Positions 53,336-64,000 of a stretch of DNA of 64,000 bases are shown here, piece after piece. Source of the stretch: Aplectana chamaeleonis (Eukaryota > Nematoda > Chromadorea > Rhabditida > Cosmocercidae); the NCBI GenBank assembly GCA_029168955.1, contig JAPDOI010000117.1, positions 558,001 to 622,000 on the forward strand. Reading direction: 5' to 3'. The position numbers were made by a program, and so were the translations under genes. A model generated the notes under the pieces. It ran no database searches. It saw nothing but the letters and a program-made list of their open reading frames with translations, and was not told the origin of the DNA. The first letter of the stretch is position 1. Each line of letters starts with the position of its first letter.

Positions 53336-54017
53336 GAGCTCAGCTGGGTCGTGGGCACTTATCAATCAGTTTTGTTATAACAACTGTAGAAATTTGTCGA
53401 TCGACAGCGTTACCAATCTGTGGTTCATTTTAATTTTGCCTTGTATCCTGCGTCCCCCCCCCCCTCGTTCAGGATACTACCCAAAGTGGTACAGTAACCG
53501 TTTGTAAATTGCATTTCTAAAATTATTAAGAAGCCTATTGAATCCGGGCTCTGGTGAAACTTTCGTTACATCTCGTTTTGAAGATTTTCGTTACATTTCA
53601 GGCTATGGTCGAGCGTCAACAGAAAGGAGCGTGGGAAATTATTCGTCTTTGTGTATTGCGTGATCGATAAGTTTCCTTTTGTTCCCTTTGGTCCAATAAA
53701 CTTTTCATTATGTGCGTTTTCACTGGGTTGTCGTCTTCCATTCGACCACATATGATTCACCGCTAGATTTCACATTGTCACACACGTACTGTTGTGAAAG
53801 AAACAATGAATGGACGCATTTATTAAATATTAGGAAAACATGTTGAAAATGCACTGGCACAGTCCTGAGCGATCGCCCTCGGGTAGAACTGTAGATGTTC
53901 GCGATTCAGACAAGGAAAGCTACTCCTTCAGTCCACACGTTGACTTGAGAACCAGTACACTGCATGGACAACGTTCGCTCCAACACTATGTTCGAGCGAT
54001 GTTCAAGGCTAGAAAAC

Positions 54018-54492
54018 AGCTATAGTCTACAGCAATGGAAGTAGGACCTGGTGAGGTTGCGGATTCTTTTTAACATACTGTAGCCTGATAGTGTTATCAC
54101 TAATTTTTTCGAAACTACTAAAATTGGTCGGTGAGTTTCGACTTTCGCTCTCACATTTTCACCTGTTTTCATTGCTTCCACAGATGTAAACTCTGGTACC
54201 GCCGTAGTGACCTGTTGATTTCGATCAATACCAGCAGCGGAGCGGTGGGCCTTGGTGAAATATAACTAGTGATAAGGAGGTTCCGACGAAAAAGCCACCG
54301 CTCCGCGCTGTGATAATCGAAATCAACAGGTCACTACGGCGGTGCCAGAGTTTAGTCGTATCGGTGAACACACAGACTCACCGATCTATCGAAGCTGTTC
54401 CGGAAAAATGAGTGATACCACTAACAAACTACTGTATGTTAGGACGAGTCCGCAACCTCACCAGGTCCTACTAACATTGCTGTAGACTATAT
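54018..54492. mobile_element. Foldback element enclosing family F copy 3
   Basis: Left arm ATAGTCTACAGCAATG, AGTAGGACCTGGTGAGGTTG and AACATACTGTAG; right arm is its reverse complement ending CATTGCTGTAGACTATAT. Family F lies between the arms, so this is a foldback within a foldback. Confidence 0.8.
54187..54354. mobile_element. Foldback element, family F copy 3
   Basis: Inverted copy of 1981-2148, 168 bp, same ends and core. Confidence 0.82.
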
Positions 54493-54511
54493 CAACATGA
54501 AAACTGATTTT

Positions 54512-54857
54512 TGAAGGCAGTGTTTACGATGAAAACTTCTTGAGCTTCCGTGGGAAATGGAACATACCGTGGTCTATTGCAATGATATTGGCTGAAGAGC
54601 GGCTAAAAACGAGCCTTCATTTAGTCTTTTATAGCCCTCAAAACTGGTAGACCTATGCCCGCCCCGCCCAGTCTCTCAACTGCCAACAAAGACGGGAAAA
54701 TACGGCATAGCGCATACAAATTTGAGAGATGTATTGCGCTATCTATTGGTCGTTTTTTAGCTATTAATTTGCCAATATAGCTGCAGTGGATCTCGGTATA
54801 GATTCAAATCCCGGTTGAAACTCGAAGAGCATTTTTATCGTGAACACGCCTTTAACA
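54512..54857. mobile_element. TTAA-flanked miniature element, family C
   Basis: Left end TGAAGGCAGTGTTTACGATG, right end TTTATCGTGAACACGCC then TTTAA. Confidence 0.75.
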
Positions 54858-54859
54858 TT

Positions 54860-57290
54860 GACAACACCATCACATATACGCATTTCCCAAATCTAGGTTC
54901 CGCTACATTTGGAAAATGAATGGCGAGTCCCGTTTCGCAACTTTAACCCCTAGACGGGAACATGTAGCACACACTGCTTCTCCCCGTGCTCATCAGTAGG
55001 GGAGGGAGAAACAATGGAAAACAGAACATACCAGATCATGTTGATGACCCCACCTGCTGCCACACGTTTGCAAGTGTACCACTTCAAATACTGTCTCCAG
55101 ATACGAACAACATCCTCAGTGAGCGTATCTACCATTTAGATCACGCTGAAATGATTTCGTATTTCACTCTTACACAAGTCATAAGAGGTACAGAGCTAGA
55201 CTGGGGTATAGGGCGGGTTGTTTGATGTCGGCCCCAAACGTCTGTGACGTTCGTGTCCGAGCGAAACGGCGCTCAGATTCCACATCGTTTGTAATACTGA
55301 TTAAGGCGTAAGATGGCCACGCTATTGCAGGTACTCAGGCATTAGTACTGGCTGACCGTCGGCATTTGCCTGACGAGCAAAAACCGTTTCCGGTATCTGA
55401 TAGCTGCTAGCCGGAGGTGAGTCAGAACCTCCACCAGGATGCTGGCCGACCGCTGGCAGGTTCCTGGCTACTATCGGGCACTCCCGATGTTGAGTAACCA
55501 ATTCAGTGCGGTGCGCGACTCTTAACACACGATTGGGTTGAGATGGGTCCTGACCCCCCCACCCCCTCGAAGCCATCGAGGATTCCCTCTACGCCTGTCG
55601 AAATGATGCTGGTACCTAAGCAGCGGCTTTAGCTCTCACCATTAAAGGCCGGCATCGAAGCGCCGCCGAGTGCGCATTCGTTGGAATGATACCGGTTGGG
55701 AATATCAGTGACATCAAGAATCAAAGAAGAACACGTTAAAAGGTGTGGGGTAGTGGATTCGTTAGCTATCTCGAGCGCCAGCCATGTGACACTTCGGCCC
55801 CAAGCGAGTGCCACTCGGCCGAAGAATAGGTCATGCCCTGATTATTGCCCGTCGTAAGTGCGACTAGACACCATGCTGAAACTTTTTGCGCCCCCACCCA
55901 ACTCAAAGGGATAGTGACTGTGACACGTATAGAGAGCAAATTGTACTGGAATTCAGTTATAAGAGCCGAAAAAATGGATAATCATGAAGACACTTCCCAA
56001 AAATAAAGCTCTTTTGGCGACACCTCTAATACAGAACCCGTTTTTTGCCTTCAGATGCACTAAGTCAAAGCAAAGTTTTTTGGCAACGATGACACCCCAG
56101 GAGACAAACTCGTCGTCGTCCGCTCGGCCGTAAGAGGTTCGCGATTCATGATGACCAGTAAAATCCCTGTGACCCCCCCACCCTTCCCCAGGGCCCAGAA
56201 CTGTGGCCCCCCTTGGTTATGATAACCTAAGGTGCTTGACCCTGCTCGGCCGTTAGGTGCCAACTGGGTGCCGATTGGTAGAGAACTGCGTTTCCACGCG
56301 CTCGGCGAAAAGTAGAGCGTGGGCAGCAGCCGCATTTTGGTTAGAAGACCAGGTTTGGAACAATTCTGTAAGTAGAATAGTAAGCATCTGTTAGCAGAAA
56401 TTATTTGAAGCTCCCTCCAATCAGCACACTTCTGTTCAACTTTAGTGGAAATCCGTATCAACTACTGAACAATTTCTGCTGAACTAACGAGGAAATTCTG
56501 CCGATTTCCAGTGTGGACATTAATTCAACGGATTTTCCACGGTAGTTGAACGTTCCGAACGTCGGAGTTAAATAACCGAACCTGGCCGTCGATCATGAAG
56601 TAACTTACCCTCTATAAAACGTCGTAATTCACATCACTCGCTCAGCTTCCGTTTGCCCCCCACTCTCTCACTGTCTCTAACTTCCGATCCGCACCAGCAT
56701 CCGTAGGAACCATGTGAATTTCGCCGTTTTATAGCCTGTACGCAGACGCGTACCCGTGCACCTAGTTGACGGCAAAATTTAGATTTTTTCCTCTATTTTA
56801 GAGAAAACAGCCCCGAAGACGTTACGAAGCGTTAAGATTTCACTTCAAATAGCCAGTATAAATTCACATAGAGTCTTTACTCTAGAGAGGAACAGAAATA
56901 ACTCGCGGAAAGGAAATAAACAAAAAAAGACTCCAACTCAGAAAAAAATGTTTCATATCGACTAACGGCAAAAATAGAACCGAGCTTCAATGAACGGAAA
57001 AAAATCTCCCAACCTGCATATACTGCTTCAGAATGTTTCCATACCTTTCTTTCCATGGCGTTTGAATTGGCTGAAATAGCGTTCTATCTAAAATGTTGGC
57101 TTCAGCAGGCATAGCCTTCTTGGAAAAAATGAGGTTGACCCGGAATCAGTGATTTGAACGGAACACAATCATGAAATTTTTCGAGAGCAACTTTAAAAAA
57201 CAGAGAATGAAGTGCAGAAGAAGGAAGAGGCAAGGGTGGGGCGTGCAACCAGCCGTCCGTGGAATGGCATTGATTTTCCTGATATCGAGC
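54860..57290. other. Unassigned stretch
   Basis: No recognised gene. Minus frames at 55322-55576 (84 codons) and 55629-55814 (61 codons) are GC-richer than the surroundings and could be part of a retroelement, which I cannot prove. The 133-codon minus frame at 56060-56461 spans a CTTGACCCTGCTCGGCCG string like hAT-type ends and is not called. Confidence 0.4.
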
Positions 57291-57292
57291 AG

Positions 57293-57544
57293 AATGGGTG
57301 GAGCGGCTGTCTTGGCAATTTGCCATTGAACACGTCCATATCCCCGGGAACTCGTCGCAAGAGAGGCGGGCTGGCTGCTTCTGGGCGGACTGGCTTTCCA
57401 ACCTGGCCACTTTGCACCCCTTTTTGGCAATTCCTGGCCTGTTTTCGCTGCTTTCTTCGACACCATCCCCTCCAGCATCTGCCAGTGCACTGTTTAATAC
57501 TGAAAAATCAGAAACGAGATTTATCGTGAACACTGCCTTTAAGC
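57293..57544. repeat. Family C, right part
   Basis: Ends CGAGATTTATCGTGAACACT then GCCTTTAA (57514-57541). The interior aligns with the reverse complement of 12410-12800. Confidence 0.65.
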
Positions 57545-57549
57545 GAAGC

Positions 57550-58820
57550 TATGAAAATGCCCACTCCTGGAACTCTCTTGTGAACCTCTGAGGCATTTAG
57601 GGAGTTTGGAAAGCGGATTATCAATGCCTTGTCCCATACCTACAACTATCAACACATGGTTTTATAAAAGCCCACGGGCAGTTTAAGGTAAGCCCTAGTC
57701 AGAGTGACCGCAGAATTTCGTTCTAAATTGCATTGAAAAGAGCGTAGAAAGTTGTGATAGCGTGTTTTAGAATGTTTTCCTGATTTTCGAGAAAAATGGA
57801 AAATGCCGCTCAATTTTGATGTTAATCTCCTTTTAAAAAGATGGCATTCACGATATTGTTGGAGCACTTCAAACTGAGCTACGGAGCGCCTTTCTGGGCA
57901 GGGGACTGGAATCAGGTGTAGCTAGCTCCTATTCCATTTCGAACTCGATACCTGAACTTTAAGGGTACCTCAAAATCGTGGGTTCTCATACTAAATTAGC
58001 CGTGGAGCGCGAAATCTGCATGGGCCTGCTAGGGCTGAGGAGACCAGAGTGCGTGCGTGAATCTACAGCCAATTAACACACTTCGTTCGGGTAAGTACTG
58101 AACTAGTCAGGATTCGTACTCATGACACCTCATCGATCGATAATCAATATAACTGATTTTCGCCAATCAATATTATCGATTTTTTTCGCCTGTTTCACAA
58201 AATGGCGCAATGTGTGTTGATTGTTGACGACTGTGAGACACTTGTATGGGAAATTCTACTCATCATGCAAAATAGAATATTACCAATGAATAATATCGAT
58301 TTCCACCTGTAGCACGAAATGCGGCAATGAGTGGTGCTTTTTTGTGGCTGTGCGTCGCCAGTTTTAAAAATACTACTCCTCCGGCAATCTCATCTGTTGG
58401 AGATTCCGCTTTTCCAAAGAGGAAATCGTTGAGCAAAGTTCAAGTCTAAAAGGTAACCTTCGGGAAACATATATAAAATTTCTGGAAGCTTATCTTTCTG
58501 GGAAAACTAATGATTTGGCATGATAAGTCGATGTGTAATGACTTTTAGGGAAAACTGAAAATCGAAAAAATGAATTCAAGATTTTTTAGAGATTTATTTA
58601 ACAGAATAACCCGAAGAAATTAAAAAGCTGGGAAATGTAGTGAAAAGACTAGAAATACTATTTGGCGGTCAACCATAGAACAACTGTCGACGGGTAATGA
58701 CAAGCGAGCGATCGGACTTTACAAACGTCTCCTTTGAATTTATTAAAACGAAATCAAGCGCGAAGTGGTGGCCAACGCTTCATTCACCTCGCTTTTCATT
58801 TTACTTTAGAGGCAGTGTTT
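57550..58820. other. Unassigned stretch
   Basis: AT-rich. Two weakly similar segments around ATATTATCGATTT at 58170 and 58296 each follow a TTGTGGC/TTGACGACTGTG run. No gene. Confidence 0.4.
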
Positions 58821-58825
58821 ACACA

Positions 58826-59304
58826 AGGTGCTGAGTTGATCGCAAAACGCTTGGCTCCGGGCGAGATTGAACCAGCATATTCTCACTCAACTGATCGGTA
58901 ATTCTTCACCGAGGCAATCATCCTTTCACCCTCATAACGGGATGAAGCAGGTATACCGTCAGAGACTATCTAACAGTCGTAGACCTGTCAGGATGATGCC
59001 CTAGTTTAGTCCTACACGATTTTTGAACGTTTTTTTTGCCGTATCTGCAGTTCAACGTCGCAGTGCACGTTACGGCATGTCATGGTATGCACGTTATGGT
59101 AAGATTTACCGAGCAGTTGAGTGAGAGCGGCGCTGGGACTTCGGTGGTGCAGTGCGATAAGGCGCTCCCCCGTAAAGGGAATATGCTGGTTCAATCTCGC
59201 CCGGAGCCAAGCGTTTTGCGATCAACCCAGTACCTTGTGTAAGCATACCATAACGTGCACTGCGAACGTTGAACTGCAGTTACGGCAAAAAACATCCAAA
59301 AATC
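58826..59304. repeat. Inverted pair of tRNA-SINE-like units
   Basis: ACACAAGGTGCTGAGTTGAT then CGCAAAACGCTTGGCTCCGG starts the unit on the left, and its reverse complement ends it near 59240. The right half carries the full tRNA-like head (59137-59208); the left half has it truncated. Confidence 0.75.
59137..59208 (+). ncRNA. tRNA-derived SINE head
   Basis: Seven-base acceptor-like ends (GACTTCG / CGGAGCC), an A-box-like TGGTGCAGTGCGATAAGG and a B-box-like GGTTCAATCTC. The anticodon arm is irregular (CCCCCGTAAAGGG) and the T stem poor, so this is a tRNA-derived polymerase III head, not a tRNA. Confidence 0.65.
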
Positions 59305-59306
59305 GG

Positions 59307-59794
59307 TTAAAGGCAGTGTTCACGATAATACTCAATTTTGAGATTATTTGCTATATTGATTAAGTAGCCCCAGGGTAGAACTATGATGACGTAGAAATCG
59401 AGAAAAACACAACAGAAGTACACGAAATTCTTAAGTATCACCCCGCCTCCTAAGTATCACAGGAAGTGTTTGTTGTGACAATGAAATCTTTTGTGGGCCC
59501 GTCCTTTGCAGTTCTCCACTCTCTGTTGCTCCGTTATTTCCTTAGGGCCCTAACTAACCCTGCTTTGCACGAAATATTCTTCTATTTCAGATTGATCCCA
59601 TTTTCCACCGGTTACAGCGACCATTAACATGTTCATCCAATCGGACAACTCGCCCATGCTATAGAATAATGTCACTGAAAACGTTTTAATGCGTTTCTCG
59701 CCGTTTCTTCGTATTTTTGGTAACACTTGGAGTGCAACGCATTGTTTCATGTGAAAAACTTGTGGACGAAAATCATCATGAACACTGCCTTTAA
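59307..59794. mobile_element. TTAA-flanked miniature element, family C
   Basis: Left TTAAAGGCAGTGTTCACGAT, right ATCATGAACACTGCCTTTAA. Nearly the same sequence as 61570-62062. Confidence 0.87.
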
Positions 59795-60614
59795 CAAGTT
59801 CAGCGAAGCTTGTAAAATCCGATCCCTTGCCTGTCACTACCTTACAATAGTTGGTCTATGTCTGACCGCCGGAGCGTATTTCTAGCCATTTCACTACATT
59901 TCCCAAGCTTTTTCTTTACTTCAGGTTATTCTGCCCCAAATTATTTTTTAAAAATATTCAATTCACTCTCTTGACTTTTTTGACTTCCCGATCGCTCCTT
60001 AATACGGCATTGCCAAATCACTACTTTTGACAGGGAGCTGGCCTTCCAGACATACCGGAGTTGAACATGAATGGCTTTGGTATTGCTCTTCTTCTCACTC
60101 CTGCCTTCCCTTGAAAACTGACTTGAAGACCGTACACTGCATTCCCCCAGACTTCATTAGCGCAGTAGACGTTGATAAAGTTTGAAGGTAACACCCAAGT
60201 CTGAAGAATCAAAATGTAATAGTTTCGCTGCGACGATAACTCTTTTTACAATCAATTACTGTTCTCACAGTAAACACCTGTCCTCTTTCTTATGGTTCAA
60301 GTCGCGAACCGGCTGGCTCATCGCTGGTCATTTGTCAGCAAGTTTGCTCGATGCTTTAGAATCTATGTCTTTCATACGACACCTAGAGTCCAACATAAGA
60401 GAGTCACCTAAACCACAGAATGAATTCTCTTCCACGTGATAAGCACAAGGATACCACCATCTTGAAGCGCCTCTTGACAAATCGGAAAGAAACAGACAAA
60501 GAGGAGAAAGACGGTTCTCGGCCTGAATGATGAACAATCAAGCAATTATTCATGTTCAGAAGAGTGACTGAAACGTGACCTAGAGCGTCAGACGCTTCTG
60601 CGACAACGATTTGT

Positions 60615-61573
60615 TTAATGACAGTGTTCACGATAAAAAAAATGTGTTTCAGTTTCCAGTAGGACTGGGCTGTGGGGGGGGCACTGTAACGTTGATGTCG
60701 AAAGAACGCATGAAAACGAGCCAGGAAGATCCCTAAAAGAGCCCGAAGTTGTCACTTTGAGCGCAAGGCAACCCCAAAAGACGCAATGTTCAGAAAAATG
60801 AATTCAGGTTACTTGTAACCTAAAAAGCGGAAAACTACTTGTAACATATTCACGCTGATGTAAGTTAGTTGCAACTTATCTCGAGTCATGTAAGTTACAT
60901 GTAACATATCGACTGGAAACCGCGGGCAATGCGCCTCCGATATGTTACATGTAACCTAAATGGCAAGGTAAGTCGCAAGTAACTTAAAACAGACAAGGGG
61001 CATTTCTAAGAGAAGTATGCGATGCACTCTTGAGGTCAGTCTTAGGACTGGCGTTGCTGTCGGTTCAATTACCCAGGTTTGCTGCTGGTGTGGGGTCAAG
61101 TACCTCAAACTGGGGTTATCGAACAAACAGCAACGCCAGTCGTTAACCTGACCCCGCGAGTGCGTCGCACATCCCCCTTGGAAATATCTTCATGGTCGAT
61201 TTAAGTTACTTGTGACTTATATTGTGCTATTTAGGTTACATGTAACATATCGGAGGCGCACTGCGTGCAGTATACCCTCAGAAATCGAAAACAAGTTACT
61301 TGTAGCATATTCAAGCTGATGTAAGTTACTTCCGACTTATCTTGAGTCATTCAGGTTACGTGCAACTTATCGACTGGAAACCGCGTGCGATGCGCCTCCG
61401 ATATGTCACATGTAACTTAATGGGCACAATAAAAGTCGCAAGTAACTCAAATCGGCTCAGATATGTTACAAGTAACTTGTTTTCGAGCTTTTATGTTACA
61501 AGTAACTTGTTTTCATTTTTCTGAAGCAGGCGGGGAAACAGAAACACGATTTTTATCGTTAATACTGCCTTAA
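60615..61573. mobile_element. TTAA-flanked family C-type element carrying the GTTACWTGTAAC array
   Basis: Left TTAATGACAGTGTTCACGAT, right TTTTATCGTTAATACTGCC then TTAA. At 959 bp it is about twice the usual length, the extra being the dyad-motif array and a nested hairpin (61033-61155). Confidence 0.78.
60800..61515. repeat. Array of GTTACWTGTAAC dyad motifs
   Basis: About 15 copies of the palindromic 12-mer GTTACATGTAAC, GTTACTTGTAAC or near variants, for example at about 60808, 60892, 60946, 61234, 61462 and 61494, spaced irregularly by 20-60 bp. Between them GACTGGAAACCGCG and GCGCCTCCGATATGT recur. Confidence 0.85.
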
Positions 61574-62062
61574 AAGGCAGTGTTCACGATAATCTTCAAT
61601 TTTGAGATTATTCGCTATATTGATTAAGTGGCCCCCGGGTAGGACTAAAATGACGTAGAAATTGAGAAAAACGCACCAGAAGTACACGAAATCCTCAAGT
61701 ATCACCCCGCCTCTTGAGTATCACAGGAAGTGTTTGTTTTGACAATGAAATCTTTTGTGGACCCGTCCTTTGCAATTCTCTTTTCTCTATTGCTCCGTTC
61801 TTTCCTTAGGGCCCTAACTAATCCTGCTTTGCATAAAATATTCTTCTATTTTCGACTGACCCAATTTTCCACCGGTGACAACCACCATGAACATGTTCAT
61901 CCAACCGGACAATTAGTCCATATTATAGAACAATGTCACTGAAATACGACGTTTCAATGCGTTTCTCGCCGTTTTTTCGTAATTTTAGTAACACTTGAAG
62001 GCAAACCCATTGTTTTATGTGAAAAACTCGGGAACGAAAATCATCGTGAACACTGCCTTTAA
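61570..62062. mobile_element. TTAA-flanked miniature element, family C, adjacent copy
   Basis: Left TTAAAAGGCAGTGTTCACGA, right ATCGTGAACACTGCCTTTAA. It shares the TTAA at 61570-61573 with the preceding element. Confidence 0.87.
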
Positions 62063-62309
62063 TGAGTACCTCTTGGGCCTGTTCAGTGAAACTGCAAACT
62101 ATCCCGCCACGGGCTACTGGTTTTAAGAAGTGATAAGCAGAAGATAGTCGTTTTAATACCTATTGTACCTTTGACGCGCTGCAATCTTTCAAAATCTGGA
62201 AATTCCAGTGGCACCCACTATGGCTGAGCGCCTACTTATATGTATCAATCATGAGGTCGTGGAAGCGTTTGAGAAGCATTTTCTAGATATGACCTTAGTT
62301 CCCGCAAGG

Positions 62310-62600
62310 TGTTCATTTCGGGTGCTGACCCCGAATCTGAGGTTCAGCTGACGATTTTCAAGAGTTCCAGGCATGTTTCGTTCAAAGGGCATGACGCGAC
62401 TCCTGTTGATTCGAGGAAGGACTGAATAGATAGTGCTTGAATTTTTTTCTCTGGGACCTTTCTTTTGCAGTGCGTAACACGAATCACTGGGCGGGTTTTT
62501 CGATTTTTGATAAATTACGGTGGGTATACGGTAGCTGAATGACAGTCTTATATTTGGCTGAAAATTTCTCTGCATGGATTACTAGGGGGTGGTAAATACG
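62310..62600. repeat. Family Q dispersed repeat
   Basis: CCGAATCTGAGGTTCAGCTG, TTTTTGATAAATTACGGTGG and GTATACGGTAG words. Confidence 0.6.
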
Positions 62601-62818
62601 AATTTATGCCCTAGTTATACACCAGTGGAATGAAAACGTCCCGCGATGACATTGCCGCCGCCTGCTGCGTGAATCAGGGACTCGTCTGCAATACTGCGTC
62701 TTTGACGTGCTTGACGCAATATTGCAGACTAACAATTTTCGGCCGTTTCAATAGTCTTTTGTCGATATTTTACGCTTCTATTGCTTACACAAGGTGCTGA
62801 GCTGATCGCAAAACGCTT

Positions 62819-62890
62819 GGCTCCGGGCGAGATTGAACCAGCATATTCCCTTTCCGGGGGAGCGCCTTATCGCACTGCACCACCGAAGCC
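62819..62890 (-). ncRNA. tRNA-derived SINE head
   Basis: On the minus strand GGCTTCG pairs with CGGAGCC as a perfect seven-base acceptor-like stem; A-box TGGTGCAGTGCGATAAGG and B-box GGTTCAATCTC are present. Confidence 0.65.
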
Positions 62891-63133
62891 CCAGCGCCGC
62901 TCTCACTCAACTGCTCAGTTTATCTTCACCGAAGCAATCATCCTTTCACCCGCCTAACGGGATGAAGCAAGAATACCGTCAGAGACTATCTACCAGTCGT
63001 AGACCTGTCAAGATGATGCCCAAGTTAAGTCTTACACGATTTTTGGTTGTTTTTTTGCCGTATCTGCAGTTCAACGTTGCAGTGCACGTTATGGTATGTT
63101 TACACAAGGTGCTGAGTTGATCGCAAAACGCTT

Positions 63134-63205
63134 GGCTCCGAGCGAGATTGAACCAGCATATTCCCTTTCCGGGGGAGCGCCTTATCGCACTGCGCCACCG
63201 AAACC
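63134..63205 (-). ncRNA. tRNA-derived SINE head
   Basis: Same head as 62819-62890 with a few changes (GGTTTCG start, GCTCGGAGCC end). Confidence 0.6.
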
Positions 63206-63566
63206 CCAGCTCCGAAACCATATTCCCTTTCTCCGAAACCATTTGAACCAGCATAATCCCTTTTCGGGGCTCCAGGCGCTCCTCCGGAAAGGAAATATGC
63301 TGGTTCGATCCCCCCCGGAACCAAGCGTTTTGCGATCAACTCAGCACCTTCTGTACACATACTACCATAACGTGCACTGCGACGTTGAACTGCAGTTACG
63401 GCAAAAAAAAAACAACCAAAAATCGTGTAAGGCTTCTATTGCTCGTTTATTGCTGAAAGTCACCAATAATTTATTCCTCTTATCATAGCAGGGCTCCCTA
63501 TGTCGTTTCGGGAATCTTTTAAAAAGTTTGAGTCTAAAAAATGATCGGCTGATGGAATTCGGCAAA

Positions 63567-63714
63567 CTTCCTTTAGGGGTCGGATAGACTCCCGCCGCTG
63601 AAAAACGCGGCAGCATGCAATGGAGGAGATTCGATCGTGCGGCGCCGCATGATCAACTCTCCTCAATTGCATGCTGCCGCACCTTTCAGCGGCGAGAGTC
63701 TATTCGGCCCCTTA
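63567..63714. mobile_element. Near-perfect palindrome with TTAGGGG ends
   Basis: TTTAGGGGTCGGATAGACTC, then GCCGCTGAAAAACGCGGCAG at left, mirrored to GAGTCTATTCGGCCCCTTAG. A hairpin of about 65-bp arms around GGCGCCGC. Ends are related to those at 42303-42443. Confidence 0.83.
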
Positions 63715-63924
63715 GAGAAGGTTCCGCAACGATAGAGAATATAGTGCCGCGGCTCGTATAACTGATCGGTGAGGGCTTTCGGCGAGTTTTTCTGTAACAA
63801 CTGTTTCTTTTGGCATGCCACAGCACAGTTAAGGCGCACATAAGTGATAGTTGTCTTGCTATTTCCGCAGCGTCCCGCCAGTGTATAACTAGGGCCTCAA
63901 CATCCATCTGTCGATTATCAAATT

Positions 63925-64000
63925 GATAAGGTAGGTTTCGCTACCAAAATGACATAGTACCCACCGTAACCTATAGTAATTTTCGGAATTTCGACAAACG
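63925..64000. repeat. Family Q dispersed repeat, cut by the window end
   Basis: ACCCACCGTAACCTATAGTA and GGAATTTCGACAAACG words. Confidence 0.5.

Larger units (their letters stand above)
62785..63425. repeat. SINE-like units in tandem and inverted order
   Basis: Three tRNA-like heads: minus strand at 62819-62890 and 63134-63205, and a partial plus-strand one at about 63271-63324. The body words CAATCATCCTTTCACCC and GTCGTAGACCTGTCA are shared with 58900-59000. The TGCCGTATCTGCAGTTCAAC tail recurs inverted at 63384-63403. Confidence 0.75.

Noticed and set aside
56060..56461. 133-codon minus-strand frame
   Set aside because: Contains hAT-end-like sequence and no recognisable domain; likely chance.
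57102..57533. 143-codon minus-strand frame and overlapping frames
   Set aside because: Mostly repeat-derived; three competing frames, no domain, no splice support.
1..64000. CRISPR array, bacterial operon or phage
   Set aside because: Introns, LINEs and TTAA/hAT elements show eukaryotic nuclear DNA; no direct-repeat/spacer pattern of CRISPR type is present.

Overview
This is nuclear DNA from an animal, very probably a nematode. The protein-coding genes have many short exons with GT-AG (once GC-AG) introns. A cuticle-collagen N-terminal exon is present, an RTE-type reverse transcriptase resembles those of nematodes, and the 5' end of the main gene has a possible trans-splice acceptor. Species cannot be told from the sequence.

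Layout. Positions 1-1626 hold the 3' part of a Jockey/CR1-like LINE. From 1.6 to 17.5 kb there is almost only mobile and foldback DNA: hAT-like miniature elements with 8-bp target duplications, TTAA-flanked miniature elements, a palindromic mariner, long inverted repeats and an inverted pair of CR1-type reverse transcriptase fragments. From 17.56 to 36.39 kb lies the one intact multi-exon gene I can model: twelve exons give a full-length ALG8 (endoplasmic-reticulum glucosyltransferase of the GT57 family), and the reading frame continues without a stop into five exons encoding endonuclease V. The 17-exon model is open through all 771 codons. Its introns are stuffed with repeats, including a LINE with a 13-bp target-site duplication, a palindromic mariner and a decayed RTE element. 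From 38.2 to 39.3 kb is an intronless, broken copy of a 53BP1-like tandem-BRCT gene. An AT-rich retroelement-type ORF follows at 40.3 kb and a lone cuticle-collagen first exon at 47.3 kb. The rest, to 64 kb, is again repeats: more TTAA elements, a block of 12-bp dyad-symmetric motifs at 60.8-61.5 kb, and tRNA-derived SINE-like units at 58.8-63.4 kb.

How it fits together. ALG8 adds the second glucose to the dolichol-linked oligosaccharide in the ER; endonuclease V cleaves inosine-containing nucleic acid. No known pathway links them, so the in-frame junction is the most unusual gene-level observation here. The second theme is how much of the window is arranged as inverted repeats with arms from about 30 to about 500 bp, often nested, so that transcripts through the region, including ALG8 pre-mRNA, could form many long hairpins.
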